This document shows, piece by piece, positions 1 through 8,770 of a stretch of 13,888 nt of DNA. Within the stretch, counting starts at the first letter, position 1; each line of letters begins with the position of its first letter. The notes under the pieces are model-generated. The model saw nothing but the letters and a program-made list of their open reading frames with translations. It made no database searches and had not been told where the DNA came from. A program made the position numbers and the translations under genes. Origin of the DNA: a bacterium (GTDB lineage Bacteria; SZUA-79; Acidulodesulfobacterales; Acidulodesulfobacteraceae); the NCBI GenBank assembly GCA_021828445.1, contig JAJZJD010000018.1, forward strand, positions 1 through 13,888. Direction: 5' to 3'.

Positions 1-2275
1 CGGTAGGACACGGAACTCTTTTATATTCGAAATAAGTCGGTTCTATAAACCTCATCTCGTTTTTAATCGAAGTGTTCAGTTTTGCAAGCATTTCAAGAAG
101 TTTTATCGCCGAATACATTCCGTCGAAAGCAGGCATAAACTTTGAATAAATATATCCGCCCTCGTTATCGCCGGCAAAGTAAATATTGGAATTAGCCGAT
201 TTTTCCATAAGACAGCTCGAAGAATTTTTGGCAAAAAATATTTCGAAGTTATAATCTTTAGCCGATTTTGTTATATTAAAAGAAGAACCTGCCGGAACGG
301 TAATAGACCTGTCGGTTTTTTCCGTTTTCATAACTAAAAGCGCCATTAAAGTTAAAGCCGTATTGCCGTCGATATTGTCGCCGTTTTCATCGCAAATATA
401 AATCTTTTCTCCGCCGTTATCGATAAAAATTCCCAGATCCGCGTTTATAGACCTGACTATGCTGGACAGCTCTTTAAGCGACTTTTTAAATTCTCTTTCC
501 GTTTTTGTTATCTTGGTCTGGTCTAAATTTGCGTTGAGATGAACCGAATCTATTCCTAATTTTCCTATTATTGAAGGAAAAATCTTGCTTGAACTCCCGT
601 ATGAATAGTCTATTACGATTTTAAATTTTCTCTTTATAATTTTATCGACGTCTATCGTATTGAGAAAACCGTCGGTATAATATTCCGTTCCGTGCGTCGG
701 ATAAAATATCTCTCCGGTATCTTCCGACCCCACCCTCGAATAATCTTCCCTGAAAAACAGCCTTTCTATTTTTTGTTCTCCAAGAGAAGACAGGTCTAAA
801 CCGTTTGAATCGAAAAATTTTATATTTAGAAGTTTTTTGTCGAATGGATGTTTTCTGACGTGTATGCCGCCGGAACTTTTGAACTGTTTTGCCTGATACC
901 GTACTATAGAAATAGGGGTATCGCTGAAATCGTTAACGTTAACGCCGACCGAAAGTACGCCGGACATCATAGCCCTTGAAAAAAGACGAGACGTCTTATG
1001 GCTGTCCCGGGATACGGAAATCGTCCTGTTTTTGCCTATCGTCGCCCCGAATGCCGCTCCCAGTTTAGACGCAAACTCAGGGGTAACTTCTAAATTTGCA
1101 AGGGCGGTTATGCCGTATTGCCCGAATATTTTTGCGCTCCATTTATCCGACCATATGAGGCTTTCAGATAATATGGCGCCGTCTTCCACATTCTTAAACG
1201 GCCATATCTTAACGTTCGGATTTATAACCGCACTGTTGCCTATATGGCATACGTCGGATATTACGGCGCCGGAACCGATAAAAACATTACTCCCCACGAC
1301 CGATTTATATCCCAATACGGCTTCCTGTATGTCGCAATTTGAGCCTATCTTTGAACCTTTCCCTATAACCGAACCGCTTATCTGAGTGGCATCGCCTATA
1401 GTGCAGTTATCTCCTATAACGCAATTTTTTATTTTACAGTCCCGGAGAATATGGACGTCTTTTCCAAATATAGAATCTTCAACGTCGCAGCTTATGTCTA
1501 TAATGCTTTTACCGCCTATTTTTATATTTTTATCGGGAAGGGATTCTCCTTCGATATTCAAATCTATCTTTCCGGATATAATGTCTAACTGGCTCTGCCT
1601 GTATTCGGAAAGCGTGCCTACGTCCTTCCAGTAGCCCGACGATATATGGCCGAAAAGATTTTTATTTTCCTTTAAAAGTATAGGGAAAAGGTCTTTCGAA
1701 AAATCAAATTCGCTTTTTTCGGGAATCATTTTTAATGCCGACTTATTTAAAATATAAATTCCGGTATTTATAGTATCGCTGAATACTTCAGACCATGTGG
1801 GCTTTTCAAGAAATTTGGTTATTCTGCCTTCGCTGTCCGTAATTACGATTCCGAAAGCCAGAGGGTTTTCGACTCTCGTAAGGACTATCGTGGCATCGCT
1901 TTTCCCGCTTATATGAAAATCTATAGGCCTGCTTAAATTAATATCGGTAATAATATCCGCGCTGATTACGACAAAATTGTCTTCTTTTATTATATTTTCG
2001 ACATTTTTTACCGCCCCCGCCGTCCCATAATCTTCTTCGGCAAGAACGTATTCTATCTTTACTCCGAAATCGGCTCCGTCTTTAAAATGATTTTTTATAA
2101 GTTCGGGCTGGACGTACAACAGGACGATTAAATCATTGATGCCATATGTCTTAAGGAGATTAATAACATGCTCCATCATCGGCTTGTTCGCGATATGTAT
2201 CATCGGCTTAGGGGTATTATTGGTTAAAGGCTTAAGCCTTGTTCCGAAACCCCCCGCCATTATGACAGCCTGCAT
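1..2275 (-). CDS. Sugar-phosphate nucleotidyltransferase / phosphomannomutase-like fusion protein (5' part, cut by left edge)
   Basis: The visible 758 codons start at an ATG with AAGG about 10 nt upstream. Residues 1-240 are a GT-A nucleotidyltransferase: GGFGTRLKPLT at 8-18, TPKP at 21-24, SADIITD at 105-111, EKP at 157-159 and W-K-D-V-G at 216-220. By family this makes an NDP-sugar, probably GDP-mannose or a glucose equivalent. Residues about 250-350 form left-handed beta-helix hexapeptide repeats. Residues about 380-758 match a phosphomannomutase/phosphoglucomutase fold, including SRDSHKTSRLFSRA at 422-435 and PAFDGM at 715-720. The usual catalytic loops of that fold are altered: GGIHVRKHPFD replaces TASHNP, NADLGI (611-616) replaces DGDGDR, and GDNEGG (702-707) replaces GEMSGH. 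The C-terminal domain may therefore be regulatory or use different chemistry. The gene is transcribed away from the PAP2 gene. The domain assignment is firm; the sugar substrate is unknown. Confidence 0.9.
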   Translation of the reverse strand, partial: MQAVIMAGGFGTRLKPLTNNTPKPMIHIANKPMMEHVINLLKTYGINDLIVLLYVQPELIKNHFKDGADFGVKIEYVLAEEDYGTAGAVKNVENIIKEDNFVVISADIITDINLSRPIDFHISGKSDATIVLTRVENPLAFGIVITDSEGRITKFLEKPTWSEVFSDTINTGIYILNKSALKMIPEKSEFDFSKDLFPILLKENKNLFGHISSGYWKDVGTLSEYRQSQLDIISGKIDLNIEGESLPDKNIKIGGKSIIDISCDVEDSIFGKDVHILRDCKIKNCVIGDNCTIGDATQISGSVIGKGSKIGSNCDIQEAVLGYKSVVGSNVFIGSGAVISDVCHIGNSAVINPNVKIWPFKNVEDGAILSESLIWSDKWSAKIFGQYGITALANLEVTPEFASKLGAAFGATIGKNRTISVSRDSHKTSRLFSRAMMSGVLSVGVNVNDFSDTPISIVRYQAKQFKSSGGIHVRKHPFDKKLLNIKFFDSNGLDLSSLGEQKIERLFFREDYSRVGSEDTGEIFYPTHGTEYYTDGFLNTIDVDKIIKRKFKIVIDYSYGSSSKIFPSIIGKLGIDSVHLNANLDQTKITKTEREFKKSLKELSSIVRSINADLGIFIDNGGEKIYICDENGDNIDGNTALTLMALLVMKTEKTDRSITVPAGSSFNITKSAKDYNFEIFFAKNSSSCLMEKSANSNIYFAGDNEGGYIYSKFMPAFDGMYSAIKLLEMLAKLNTSIKNEMRFIEPTYFEYKRVPCPT

Positions 2276-2298
2276 AAATTAATACCCTTTTTTTATTG

Positions 2299-2327
2299 TT
2301 GCACTTAGCAAATTATTCTATTAAAAT
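2299..2327 (+). promoter_or_regulatory. Possible sigma-70 promoter of the PAP2 gene
   Basis: TTGCAC at 2299-2304 and TAAAAT at 2322-2327 are separated by 17 nt, in the 89-bp spacer between two divergent genes. The -10 matches consensus in five of six positions, but the -35 in only three. The PAP2 start codon lies about 37 nt downstream. In such AT-rich sequence a chance match is quite possible. Confidence 0.3.
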
Positions 2328-2364
2328 TATATCTTAATAAACCATAAAAACAAAACATAAATTT

Positions 2365-2925
2365 ATGCTTTCCTATATTCTTCATTTAGATACGGCCGTT
2401 TTTTTATTAATAAACAATAACTTTCATTTTTCTTTATTGAACGATAATATGAGGGCGGTTACGTATCTCGGCAACGGCTGGGTTGCTTACTGGCTGGTTC
2501 TTGTTTATGTTTATTTTTATAATCGTCCGAAATTTAAGGAATCGTTCTTTCTGCTTTTTTTGACTCAGATAGTCCCGGGCATATTCGACATAATAATTAA
2601 AAGAGCCGTAAGCAGGCCCAGACCCGTCGTAGCGCTTCACAATCTAATAAAGACCGGGGCGGTACATATAAACCTGCTGGGAAGGCATCTGACCGAACGG
2701 TCTTTTCCTTCGGGTCATTCCGTAACCGCTTTTTCGCTGGCAGTGGCTCTTTCTTATATATTTCCTAAACACAAAAAATTATTTTATATTCTTGCGTTTA
2801 CAGTCGCCTTTTCCCGGGTTTACGACGGCGAACATTATCCTTTAGACGTAATTGCCGGCGGCATTTTAGGCTATCTATTCGCAAAAATAACTCTTATTAT
2901 ATACGCAAAATACAAGAAGATTTAA
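2365..2925 (+). CDS. PAP2-family membrane phosphatase
   Basis: This 186-residue integral membrane protein carries the complete type 2 phosphatidic acid phosphatase signature. Motif 1 (KxxxxxxRP) spans K79 to P87 in KRAVSRPRP. Motif 2 is PSGH at 115-118, and motif 3 (SRxxxxxHxxxD) is S150-R151, H157 and D161. The motif histidines form and resolve a phospho-histidine intermediate, with the active site facing the periplasm. Hydrophobic stretches lie at about 8-18, 38-52, 60-78, 120-133, 139-149 and 162-180. Family substrates include undecaprenyl pyrophosphate, phosphatidylglycerol phosphate and lipid A phosphates, and the sequence does not separate these. No Shine-Dalgarno sequence precedes the ATG. 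Its stop codon overlaps that of the convergent lptE-like gene by 4 bp. The nearby sugar-nucleotide gene and lptE-like gene suggest a role in polyprenyl or lipid carrier recycling, which is inference. Confidence 0.88.
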   Translation: MLSYILHLDTAVFLLINNNFHFSLLNDNMRAVTYLGNGWVAYWLVLVYVYFYNRPKFKESFFLLFLTQIVPGIFDIIIKRAVSRPRPVVALHNLIKTGAVHINLLGRHLTERSFPSGHSVTAFSLAVALSYIFPKHKKLFYILAFTVAFSRVYDGEHYPLDVIAGGILGYLFAKITLIIYAKYKKI

Positions 2926-3461
2926 TATGAGGTTAATTTTTTAGTTTCTATATATATTACGATTTTTCTGGCAATTCTTTTAGAAACCGTTTCTATCGCC
3001 ATTTTTTCCTGTTTATGCGCAATAAGAGGATTAATATAATTATAATAAGTTGCCCCTGAAGAAAAACCGACATTCCTAAAAATTATCTTTCCGTTAGTCT
3101 TATACATACTTACCGTCGCGTTTACCGTTATCATATAATCCACCGCCGCGGCAACGCCGGTATAAGACATTACGCTGTTCTGAATCGAGGTAATCTTTCC
3201 GGTTAAATAATAGAGCGCGTCGTTTTTATTCGATGTAAACATATCGGTCTGGACATTGAGATAATTTGCGATATTGTTGGAAAAATATACTCCTGCGCCG
3301 CTTTTATAGGTTAAATTTTTAAAAGGTTTTATATATATCTGCGATATATTATTATATTTCTTAACAGGACCTTCTTTTCCGTTTAAAATCCTAAAACCGC
3401 AGGCGGTAGAAAGAGCGGCGGTAAATAAAATAAAAACAAAAAGTATAAGTTTATTTTTCAT
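2922..3461 (-). CDS. lptE: LptE-like LPS-assembly outer-membrane lipoprotein
   Basis: This 179-residue protein starts with a charged and hydrophobic signal peptide (MKNKLILFVFILFTAA). A probable lipidation site follows at LSTAC, with Cys21; Ser at position -3 is less usual than Leu. The mature start CGFRI and the later segment IYIKPFKNLTYKSG resemble the LptE family, which plugs the LptD barrel and helps place lipopolysaccharide in the outer leaflet. The ATG overlaps the leuS stop codon (ATGA, 3458-3461), so translation is probably coupled. A leuS-lptE neighbourhood is common in Gram-negative bacteria; in many genomes holA comes next, but here holA lies about 8.5 kb away. The lipoprotein assignment is firm. 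The LptE name rests on weak family similarity plus context. Confidence 0.78.
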   Translation of the reverse strand: MKNKLILFVFILFTAALSTACGFRILNGKEGPVKKYNNISQIYIKPFKNLTYKSGAGVYFSNNIANYLNVQTDMFTSNKNDALYYLTGKITSIQNSVMSYTGVAAAVDYMITVNATVSMYKTNGKIIFRNVGFSSGATYYNYINPLIAHKQEKMAIETVSKRIARKIVIYIETKKLTSY

Positions 3462-5950
3462 ATTATTATGCTCAACAGTTTATTTTTAACGTATATCGTT
3501 TTTTTAATAAGGCTTTTATCCTCGACGTATTTTTTTATTTTGGCGCTCTCCAATGCAATTTTAAGCACCGCAGATTCATCCGAATTTATATCGGCAACTA
3601 TAAGGTCGCGCATTTTCCCGTTTATCTGCACCGCGATATTGCAGTTTTCCCGAACATAGCCGGTATCTATTATTTCGGGCCAAGGCTCATTTTCTATAAG
3701 CGAGCCGTTCAATATTTCGAATGCTTCCGAACAAACATGCGGAGTGAAAGGATACAGTATTAAAATAACGGAGTTTAAAAAGTATTTAAGCAAATATTTA
3801 TCGGCTTTGCTCAGAACTGTTTCTTTACGGGCTTCGCCGGTTATAAAATCGTTAAATTCGTTAATTAACTCCATCGAAGAACTGATTATCGTGTTGAAAT
3901 GATAGCGTCCTTCCATTTCCGTTTCCGTTTTCTCGATTATCCGGCTTAACTTGTAAATAATTTCTTTAATATTTTGATTTGTATCGGCATCGCCGTCCGC
4001 ATCTTTAAGGATTTCCGACCCTGCAATTACGGTTCTGTAAAATCTATTAATAAACCTGAATGCCCCTTCGACTCCGGAATCGTTCCATTCAAGGTCTTTT
4101 TCCGGCGGAGCGGCAAAAAGAACGAACAGTCTTACGGTGTCGGCTCCGAATTTTTTAATAAGTCCGTCGGGGTCAACTACGTTGCCTTTAGATTTCGACA
4201 TCTTTGCGCCGTTTTTTACCACCATTCCCTGCGTTAAAAGATTTTTAAACGGCTCGTTTAATTTAAAATATCCTAAATCCCTTAAAACTTTAACAAAAAA
4301 TCTTGAATACAGAAGATGCATAACGGCATGCTCGACCCCGCCTATGTATTGGTCCACCGGCAGCCAGTAAGCGGCGTCTTCGCCTTTGAACGGAACTTCT
4401 TCTTTCCTGTCCAAAAGAGTATATCTTAAAAAATACCACGAAGATTCCACGAACGTATCCATCGTATCCGTCTCGCGCTTTGCATTGCCGCCGCATTTAG
4501 GGCATTTTACGTTTACGAACGATTTAAGTTTTTTTAAAGGCGAAACGCCTTCGCCGGTAAACGCGGCATCGCCCGGAAGCGTTAACGGGAGATCGCTTTC
4601 GTTTAAAGGAACGGTTCCGCATTTTTCGCAATATACTACAGGAATAGGACATCCCCAGTATCTCTGCCTCGATATTCCCCAGTCCCTGAGCCTATAATTG
4701 ACAACTTTCCTGCCTATTCCCGTTTTTTCGGCATATGCGGAAATTTTTTCTTTAGCTTCTTCTGAAAAAAGCCCGTCAAACTCTCCCGAATTAATCAGCG
4801 TTCCGGATGCGGTAAAAGGCAGTCTTTCATCTTCTTTTCCGGAGGTTGCCGGTTTGATTACCCTGATTATTTCAATCCCGTATTTTTCGGCAAATTCGTA
4901 ATCGCGCACGTCATGAGCGGGAACGGACATTATCGCGCCCGTTCCGTAATCCATTAAAACAAAGTTTGCGATATATACCGGCATTTTTTTTTCGTTAAAA
5001 GGATTTACGGCAAAAGAACCTGTAAAAAAACCTTCTTTTTCTGAAATATCCTTGGAAATTAACGAATTATGCGTCATTTTTTCCAGTTCGGCTATCTTTT
5101 CGGGGGTTTTAATCAATTTTTTCGCAAGCGGATGAAACGGGGACATTGCGACAAAAGTCGCTCCGAAAATAGTATCCGGTCTCGTCGTGAATATTTCTAT
5201 TTCGTCTTTGTTGTCTTCCGAACCTTCTACCTTAAAAAACAGGCTTAAGCCGGAGCTTTTTCCAATCCAGTTCCTTTGCATAGTTTTGACTTTGTCCGGC
5301 CAGCCGCCTAAACCGTCCAAATCATCAAGCAGTTCTTCCGCATAAGCGGTTATTTTAAAAAACCACTGCTCCATATTTTTTATATTCACGCTATTGCCGC
5401 ATCTCCAGCATCTGCCGTCTTCCACCTGTTCGTTGGCAAGAGTCGTATTGCAGGAATCGCACCAGTTGACGTTGGAAATCTTTTTATAAGCCAGCCCTTT
5501 TTTGAACATTTGCAGAAAAAATAACTGCTCCCATTTATAATATTCAGGGTCGGAAGTTATTACGATTCTGTTCCAATCGTACGAAAAACCGAGTTCTTTA
5601 AGTTGCGCCGCCATATAATCTATGTTATTTCGGGTCCAGAAGGCGGGGTTGGTTTTATTCTTTATCGCGGCATTTTCGGCGGGAAGCCCGAAACTGTCGA
5701 ATCCTATCGGGTGAAGCACGTTAAAGCCATTTAATCTTTTAAATCGGGCAACGGCATCCCCTATGGCATAATTCCTGACATGGCCCATATGAATTCTGCC
5801 GGAAGGATACGGAAACATCTCCAGACAGTAAAATTTCGGCTTATTTTCCACAGCATTCTTTACGGCAAACGTATTTTCTTTTTCCCATAAAGACTGCCAT
5901 TTGCTTTCTATCTTATTAAAATCGTAATTTTTATCTGCCAAAACTTTCAT
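3458..5950 (-). CDS. leuS: Leucyl-tRNA synthetase
   Basis: LeuRS charges tRNA-Leu with leucine using ATP. The 830 residues are close to the usual bacterial length of about 860. The class I signatures are HMGH at 54-57 and KMSKS at 583-587. A zinc-finger-like insert with two C-x2-C pairs (CDSC and CWRC, about 163-183) follows the first half of the Rossmann fold. The CP1 editing domain is present, with TTRPDT near 252 and the AHDVRDYEFA loop near 345; its Asp is the editing residue that clears misactivated norvaline or isoleucine. A second C-x2-C pair (CPKC) and the DTMDTFVESSWYFLRY motif precede the catalytic C-terminal half. The gene starts 21 nt after lspA and ends in an ATGA overlap with lptE. 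No Shine-Dalgarno sequence is visible upstream. Confidence 0.98.
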   Translation of the reverse strand: MKVLADKNYDFNKIESKWQSLWEKENTFAVKNAVENKPKFYCLEMFPYPSGRIHMGHVRNYAIGDAVARFKRLNGFNVLHPIGFDSFGLPAENAAIKNKTNPAFWTRNNIDYMAAQLKELGFSYDWNRIVITSDPEYYKWEQLFFLQMFKKGLAYKKISNVNWCDSCNTTLANEQVEDGRCWRCGNSVNIKNMEQWFFKITAYAEELLDDLDGLGGWPDKVKTMQRNWIGKSSGLSLFFKVEGSEDNKDEIEIFTTRPDTIFGATFVAMSPFHPLAKKLIKTPEKIAELEKMTHNSLISKDISEKEGFFTGSFAVNPFNEKKMPVYIANFVLMDYGTGAIMSVPAHDVRDYEFAEKYGIEIIRVIKPATSGKEDERLPFTASGTLINSGEFDGLFSEEAKEKISAYAEKTGIGRKVVNYRLRDWGISRQRYWGCPIPVVYCEKCGTVPLNESDLPLTLPGDAAFTGEGVSPLKKLKSFVNVKCPKCGGNAKRETDTMDTFVESSWYFLRYTLLDRKEEVPFKGEDAAYWLPVDQYIGGVEHAVMHLLYSRFFVKVLRDLGYFKLNEPFKNLLTQGMVVKNGAKMSKSKGNVVDPDGLIKKFGADTVRLFVLFAAPPEKDLEWNDSGVEGAFRFINRFYRTVIAGSEILKDADGDADTNQNIKEIIYKLSRIIEKTETEMEGRYHFNTIISSSMELINEFNDFITGEARKETVLSKADKYLLKYFLNSVILILYPFTPHVCSEAFEILNGSLIENEPWPEIIDTGYVRENCNIAVQINGKMRDLIVADINSDESAVLKIALESAKIKKYVEDKSLIKKTIYVKNKLLSIII

Positions 5951-5971
5951 TTAAATTAATATTCTAAATTT

Positions 5972-6433
5972 TTAAATATATTTTATAACCGATATAAAAA
6001 GCAGTATCGTTCCGACGACAACAGAACTGTCCGCTAAATTAAAACTCGGCCAGTGATAGCCGTAAATATGAAAATCTAGAAAATCTACTACATATCTCTG
6101 AAAAATCCTGCTTAAAAGATTTGAAAATGCGCCTGAAATAATCAAGGACGAAGATATTATAAATAAACCGGCGTCGATTTTTGCCTTGAATAAAAAGTAT
6201 GTTATAGCCGCAATTATTAAAGCCGTAAGAAATATTATAAACAGAGCCGAATAGCCGCTCATAAATCCAAACGCAACGCCGGTGTTGTCTATATGGACTA
6301 TATTGAAATAATGGCTTACGACCGTTATTTTATCGGTCAAAGGTATTCCGTTATTTATAAAAAATTTCAATAACTGGTCTAATATTAGGATGGGAATGAA
6401 AACGGAAATTAATATGACTAATTTTTTTTTCAT
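5972..6433 (-). CDS. lspA: Prolipoprotein signal peptidase (signal peptidase II)
   Basis: LspA is an inner-membrane aspartyl protease that cleaves the signal peptide of lipidated prolipoproteins, such as the LptE-like product encoded in the same run. It has 153 residues with four hydrophobic helices at about 5-25, 60-82, 88-105 and 137-152. The catalytic dyad is intact: D117 in YVVDFLDF and D135 in FNLADSS. D19 in LILDQ and N50 in NTGVAFG are also conserved. The usual GNxxDR motif reads SNLLSR (104-109): N105 and R109 remain, but its Asp is Ser108. The gene lies 8 nt after pgk and 21 nt before leuS. It has no clear Shine-Dalgarno sequence, so coupling to pgk translation is likely. An lspA next to glycolytic genes is less common than the ileS-lspA pairing. 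Confidence 0.95.
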   Translation of the reverse strand: MKKKLVILISVFIPILILDQLLKFFINNGIPLTDKITVVSHYFNIVHIDNTGVAFGFMSGYSALFIIFLTALIIAAITYFLFKAKIDAGLFIISSSLIISGAFSNLLSRIFQRYVVDFLDFHIYGYHWPSFNLADSSVVVGTILLFISVIKYI

Positions 6434-6441
6434 TAAAGTTG

Positions 6442-7671
6442 CTATTGTTTTATAGTCTGTTGTTTTAAATTATTTTTTTTGGAACAGTCGATTAACGCTT
6501 CTATGCCCGGCAGTTTTTTCCCCTCCAGAAGCTCAAGAAATGCTCCGCCTCCGGTCGAAACATATGACATTTTTGCAAATTCACCCGCCCTGTGCAATGC
6601 GACGTCGGTATCGCCGCCTCCTACTATCGTTAAGGCATAGGCATTTGCAACGCTGGAAACCAGAGCAAAAGTTCCCCTGCTGAACGCATCCATTTCAAAG
6701 ACGCCCATAGGTCCGTTCCATACGATGGTTTTAGCGTTCTGAATGGCTTCGGTAAAAAGAGTAACTGTCGCAGGACCGATATCCAAAGCCATCCAGCCTT
6801 TAGGAATCTCCTGAATAGTCGTAACCTTTGTTTCCGCATCCGGCGCTAATTTGTCGGCAACGACCACATCGACCGGCAGATAAAGCTTTATTTTCTTTTC
6901 ATTTATTTTTTCAAGAGTTTTTTTGGCATATTCGAGCATTTCGTCTTCGACAAGCGAACTTCCCACGTCGTGTCCTAACGCCTTAAGAAACGTATTGGAC
7001 ATCGCTCCGCCGATAATTAATTTGTCTATTTTATCGGCTAAGTTAGACAGGACTTCTATTTTTCCGGAAACTTTTGCTCCTCCGACGATTGCCACAAAAG
7101 GCTTCATAGGGTTTTCTACGGCTCTGGTGAAATAATTTAACTCTTTCCTTATCAGAAAACCTGCGGCGCAAGTATTTACGAATTTTGTAACCGCAACATT
7201 GGAAGCATGCGATCTGTGGGCGGTAGCAAATGCATCGTTGACGTAAATATCGCAAAGGGAAGCTAATTTTTTGCCGAACGCGTCGTCGTTGTTTGTTTCT
7301 TCGGGATAAAATCTTAAATTTTCGAGAAGTATAATATCGCCGAAGCCGGCTGATTTGACGGTATTTTCCGCAAGTTCGCCGACGCATTCCCCGACAAATT
7401 TAACGTCTTTGTCTAAAAGCCTGCTCAGTCTTTTTGCCACTACCAGCAGTGAAAGTTCCGGAACTTTTTTACCTTTAGGCCTTCCCATATGCGACATTAA
7501 AACAACTTTTGTATTTTCGTCGAGGCAGTAATTTAAGGTGGGGAGAACCGCCCTTATACGCGTATCGTCGGCAATATTACCGTTCTGGTCGAGAGGAACG
7601 TTAAAATCCACTCTTATAAGCAGGGTTTTATTCCTGATGTCTATTTCATCGATATAAACAATATTATTCAT
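6442..7671 (-). CDS. pgk: Phosphoglycerate kinase
   Basis: Pgk transfers phosphate from 1,3-bisphosphoglycerate to ADP in glycolysis, and works in reverse in gluconeogenesis. From this start the protein has 409 residues, a normal length. Motifs seen are RVDFNVP (20-26), SHMGRPKG (60-67), LLENLRFYPEE (115-125), AFATAHRSHAS, the hinge-side GGAKVSGKIEVL, WNGPMGVFE, and the nucleotide-binding GGGDTDVA followed by STGGGAFLELLEG. The ATG at 7671 is preferred because the protein then begins directly with the family's N-terminal strand. It also has TAAGGA 8 nt upstream and lies 11 nt after gap. An upstream in-frame ATG at 7734 would add 21 unlike residues and overlap gap by 52 nt. tpiA, often the next gene, is absent here. 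Confidence 0.97.
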   Translation of the reverse strand: MNNIVYIDEIDIRNKTLLIRVDFNVPLDQNGNIADDTRIRAVLPTLNYCLDENTKVVLMSHMGRPKGKKVPELSLLVVAKRLSRLLDKDVKFVGECVGELAENTVKSAGFGDIILLENLRFYPEETNNDDAFGKKLASLCDIYVNDAFATAHRSHASNVAVTKFVNTCAAGFLIRKELNYFTRAVENPMKPFVAIVGGAKVSGKIEVLSNLADKIDKLIIGGAMSNTFLKALGHDVGSSLVEDEMLEYAKKTLEKINEKKIKLYLPVDVVVADKLAPDAETKVTTIQEIPKGWMALDIGPATVTLFTEAIQNAKTIVWNGPMGVFEMDAFSRGTFALVSSVANAYALTIVGGGDTDVALHRAGEFAKMSYVSTGGGAFLELLEGKKLPGIEALIDCSKKNNLKQQTIKQ

Positions 7672-7679
7672 CCGGATTT

Positions 7680-7685
7680 TCCTTA
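7680..7685 (-). promoter_or_regulatory. Ribosome binding site of pgk, sharing bases with the gap stop codon
   Basis: On the minus strand TAAGGA contains both the gap stop codon TAA (7683-7685) and an AAGGA Shine-Dalgarno core, 8 nt before the pgk ATG. Termination on gap therefore places ribosomes at the pgk entry site, which favours coupled translation. It also decides the pgk start codon. Confidence 0.75.
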
Positions 7686-8696
7686 TTTCGTCATAAAAAC
7701 CGCCATTTCGGCAAGCCTTGTGGAATATCCCCATTCGTTATCGTACCAAGCGAGAACCTTTACGAGGTCGTCCCCGATAACTTTCGTGCTCAAAGAATCG
7801 ATTATAGAAGAGTGGGGGTCTCCGATATAATCTATGGAAACCAAAGGCTCTTTGCTGAACGCAAGAATTCCTTTAAGATAGGTTTCGGAAGCTTCCTCTA
7901 ATTTTGAATTAACCTCTAAAATGGAAGTTTTTTTGGAAACTTTGCATACAAGGTCGTTAATGGAAACATCCGGCGTAGGCACCCTTAACGACATTCCGTC
8001 GAGCTTGTCCTTGAGTTCCGGCAATACTTCGCAAAGAGCTTTTGCCGCGCCGGTCGTAGTCGGAATAATAGACAGCGAGGCGGCTCTAGCCCTTCTTAAA
8101 TCTTTATGGGGTAAATCCAATATCCTCTGGTCGTTAGTGTAAGAATGCGCGGTGGTCATATTGCCTTTTTCTATCGTAAAATTTTCATGCAATACTTTGG
8201 CGACGGGGGCAAGACAGTTTGTGGTGCATGACGCCATAGACACTATAGAATGCTTACTTTTGTCGTAAATTTTATCGTTAACTCCGAGTACTATAGTAAC
8301 ATCCGGGTCATGGGCGGGAGCGGAAATTAAAACTTTTTTAGCTCCGGCTTGGATATGTTTTTCCGCATCGCCTCTTTTGGTAAAAAGCCCCGTAGATTCG
8401 ATAACTAAATCAACGCCGAGATGTTTCCATAAAAGTTCGGCAGGGTCTTTTATTGCCGTAATTAATGTTTCCCTGTTATCGGCAATTATATGGTCTATAT
8501 CGTATCCCACATAGAAGCCGGCTTTGCCGTGAACGGAATCGTATTTAAGAAGATGGGCAAGCACCTGCGGGTTGGTAATATCGTTAATGGCGACTATTTC
8601 AACCTGCTCTCCTTTGGCAATCATGCTCTGAAATATTCTAAAGACGTTTCTGCCTATCCTTCCGAATCCATTTATTGCAATTCTTAAATTTGCCAT
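7683..8696 (-). CDS. gap: Glyceraldehyde-3-phosphate dehydrogenase (type I)
   Basis: This enzyme oxidises glyceraldehyde-3-phosphate to 1,3-bisphosphoglycerate, which the product of the next gene, pgk, consumes. The 337 residues begin with the Rossmann dinucleotide motif INGFGRIGR (8-16). Asp39 after the second strand (AINDIT) is the residue normally linked to NAD rather than NADP preference. The active site is SCTTNC, with Cys157 as nucleophile and His184 in TTAHSYTNDQ as base. The C-terminal DNEWGYSTRL is typical. A strong GGGGAGAG ribosome binding site lies 4 nt before the ATG, the best in this cluster and in keeping with high expression. The gene is probably the first of the gap-pgk-lspA-leuS-lptE operon; 74 bp separate it from the gene upstream. 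Confidence 0.98.
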   Translation of the reverse strand: MANLRIAINGFGRIGRNVFRIFQSMIAKGEQVEIVAINDITNPQVLAHLLKYDSVHGKAGFYVGYDIDHIIADNRETLITAIKDPAELLWKHLGVDLVIESTGLFTKRGDAEKHIQAGAKKVLISAPAHDPDVTIVLGVNDKIYDKSKHSIVSMASCTTNCLAPVAKVLHENFTIEKGNMTTAHSYTNDQRILDLPHKDLRRARAASLSIIPTTTGAAKALCEVLPELKDKLDGMSLRVPTPDVSINDLVCKVSKKTSILEVNSKLEEASETYLKGILAFSKEPLVSIDYIGDPHSSIIDSLSTKVIGDDLVKVLAWYDNEWGYSTRLAEMAVFMTK

Positions 8697-8770
8697 AAAT
8701 CTCTCCCCTGCCCCCTGCCATTTTTTATTAAATTAATTAAATTATTGAATTTTAAAAATTAAACCGTATT

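Noticed and set aside
1032..1634. Two open frames on the plus strand
   Set aside because: They lie antisense to the hexapeptide-repeat part of the nucleotidyltransferase fusion, and their products show no recognisable motif.
7672..7734. Longer pgk start at ATG 7734
   Set aside because: It adds 21 residues unlike the family and overlaps gap. The ATG at 7671 has its own ribosome binding site.
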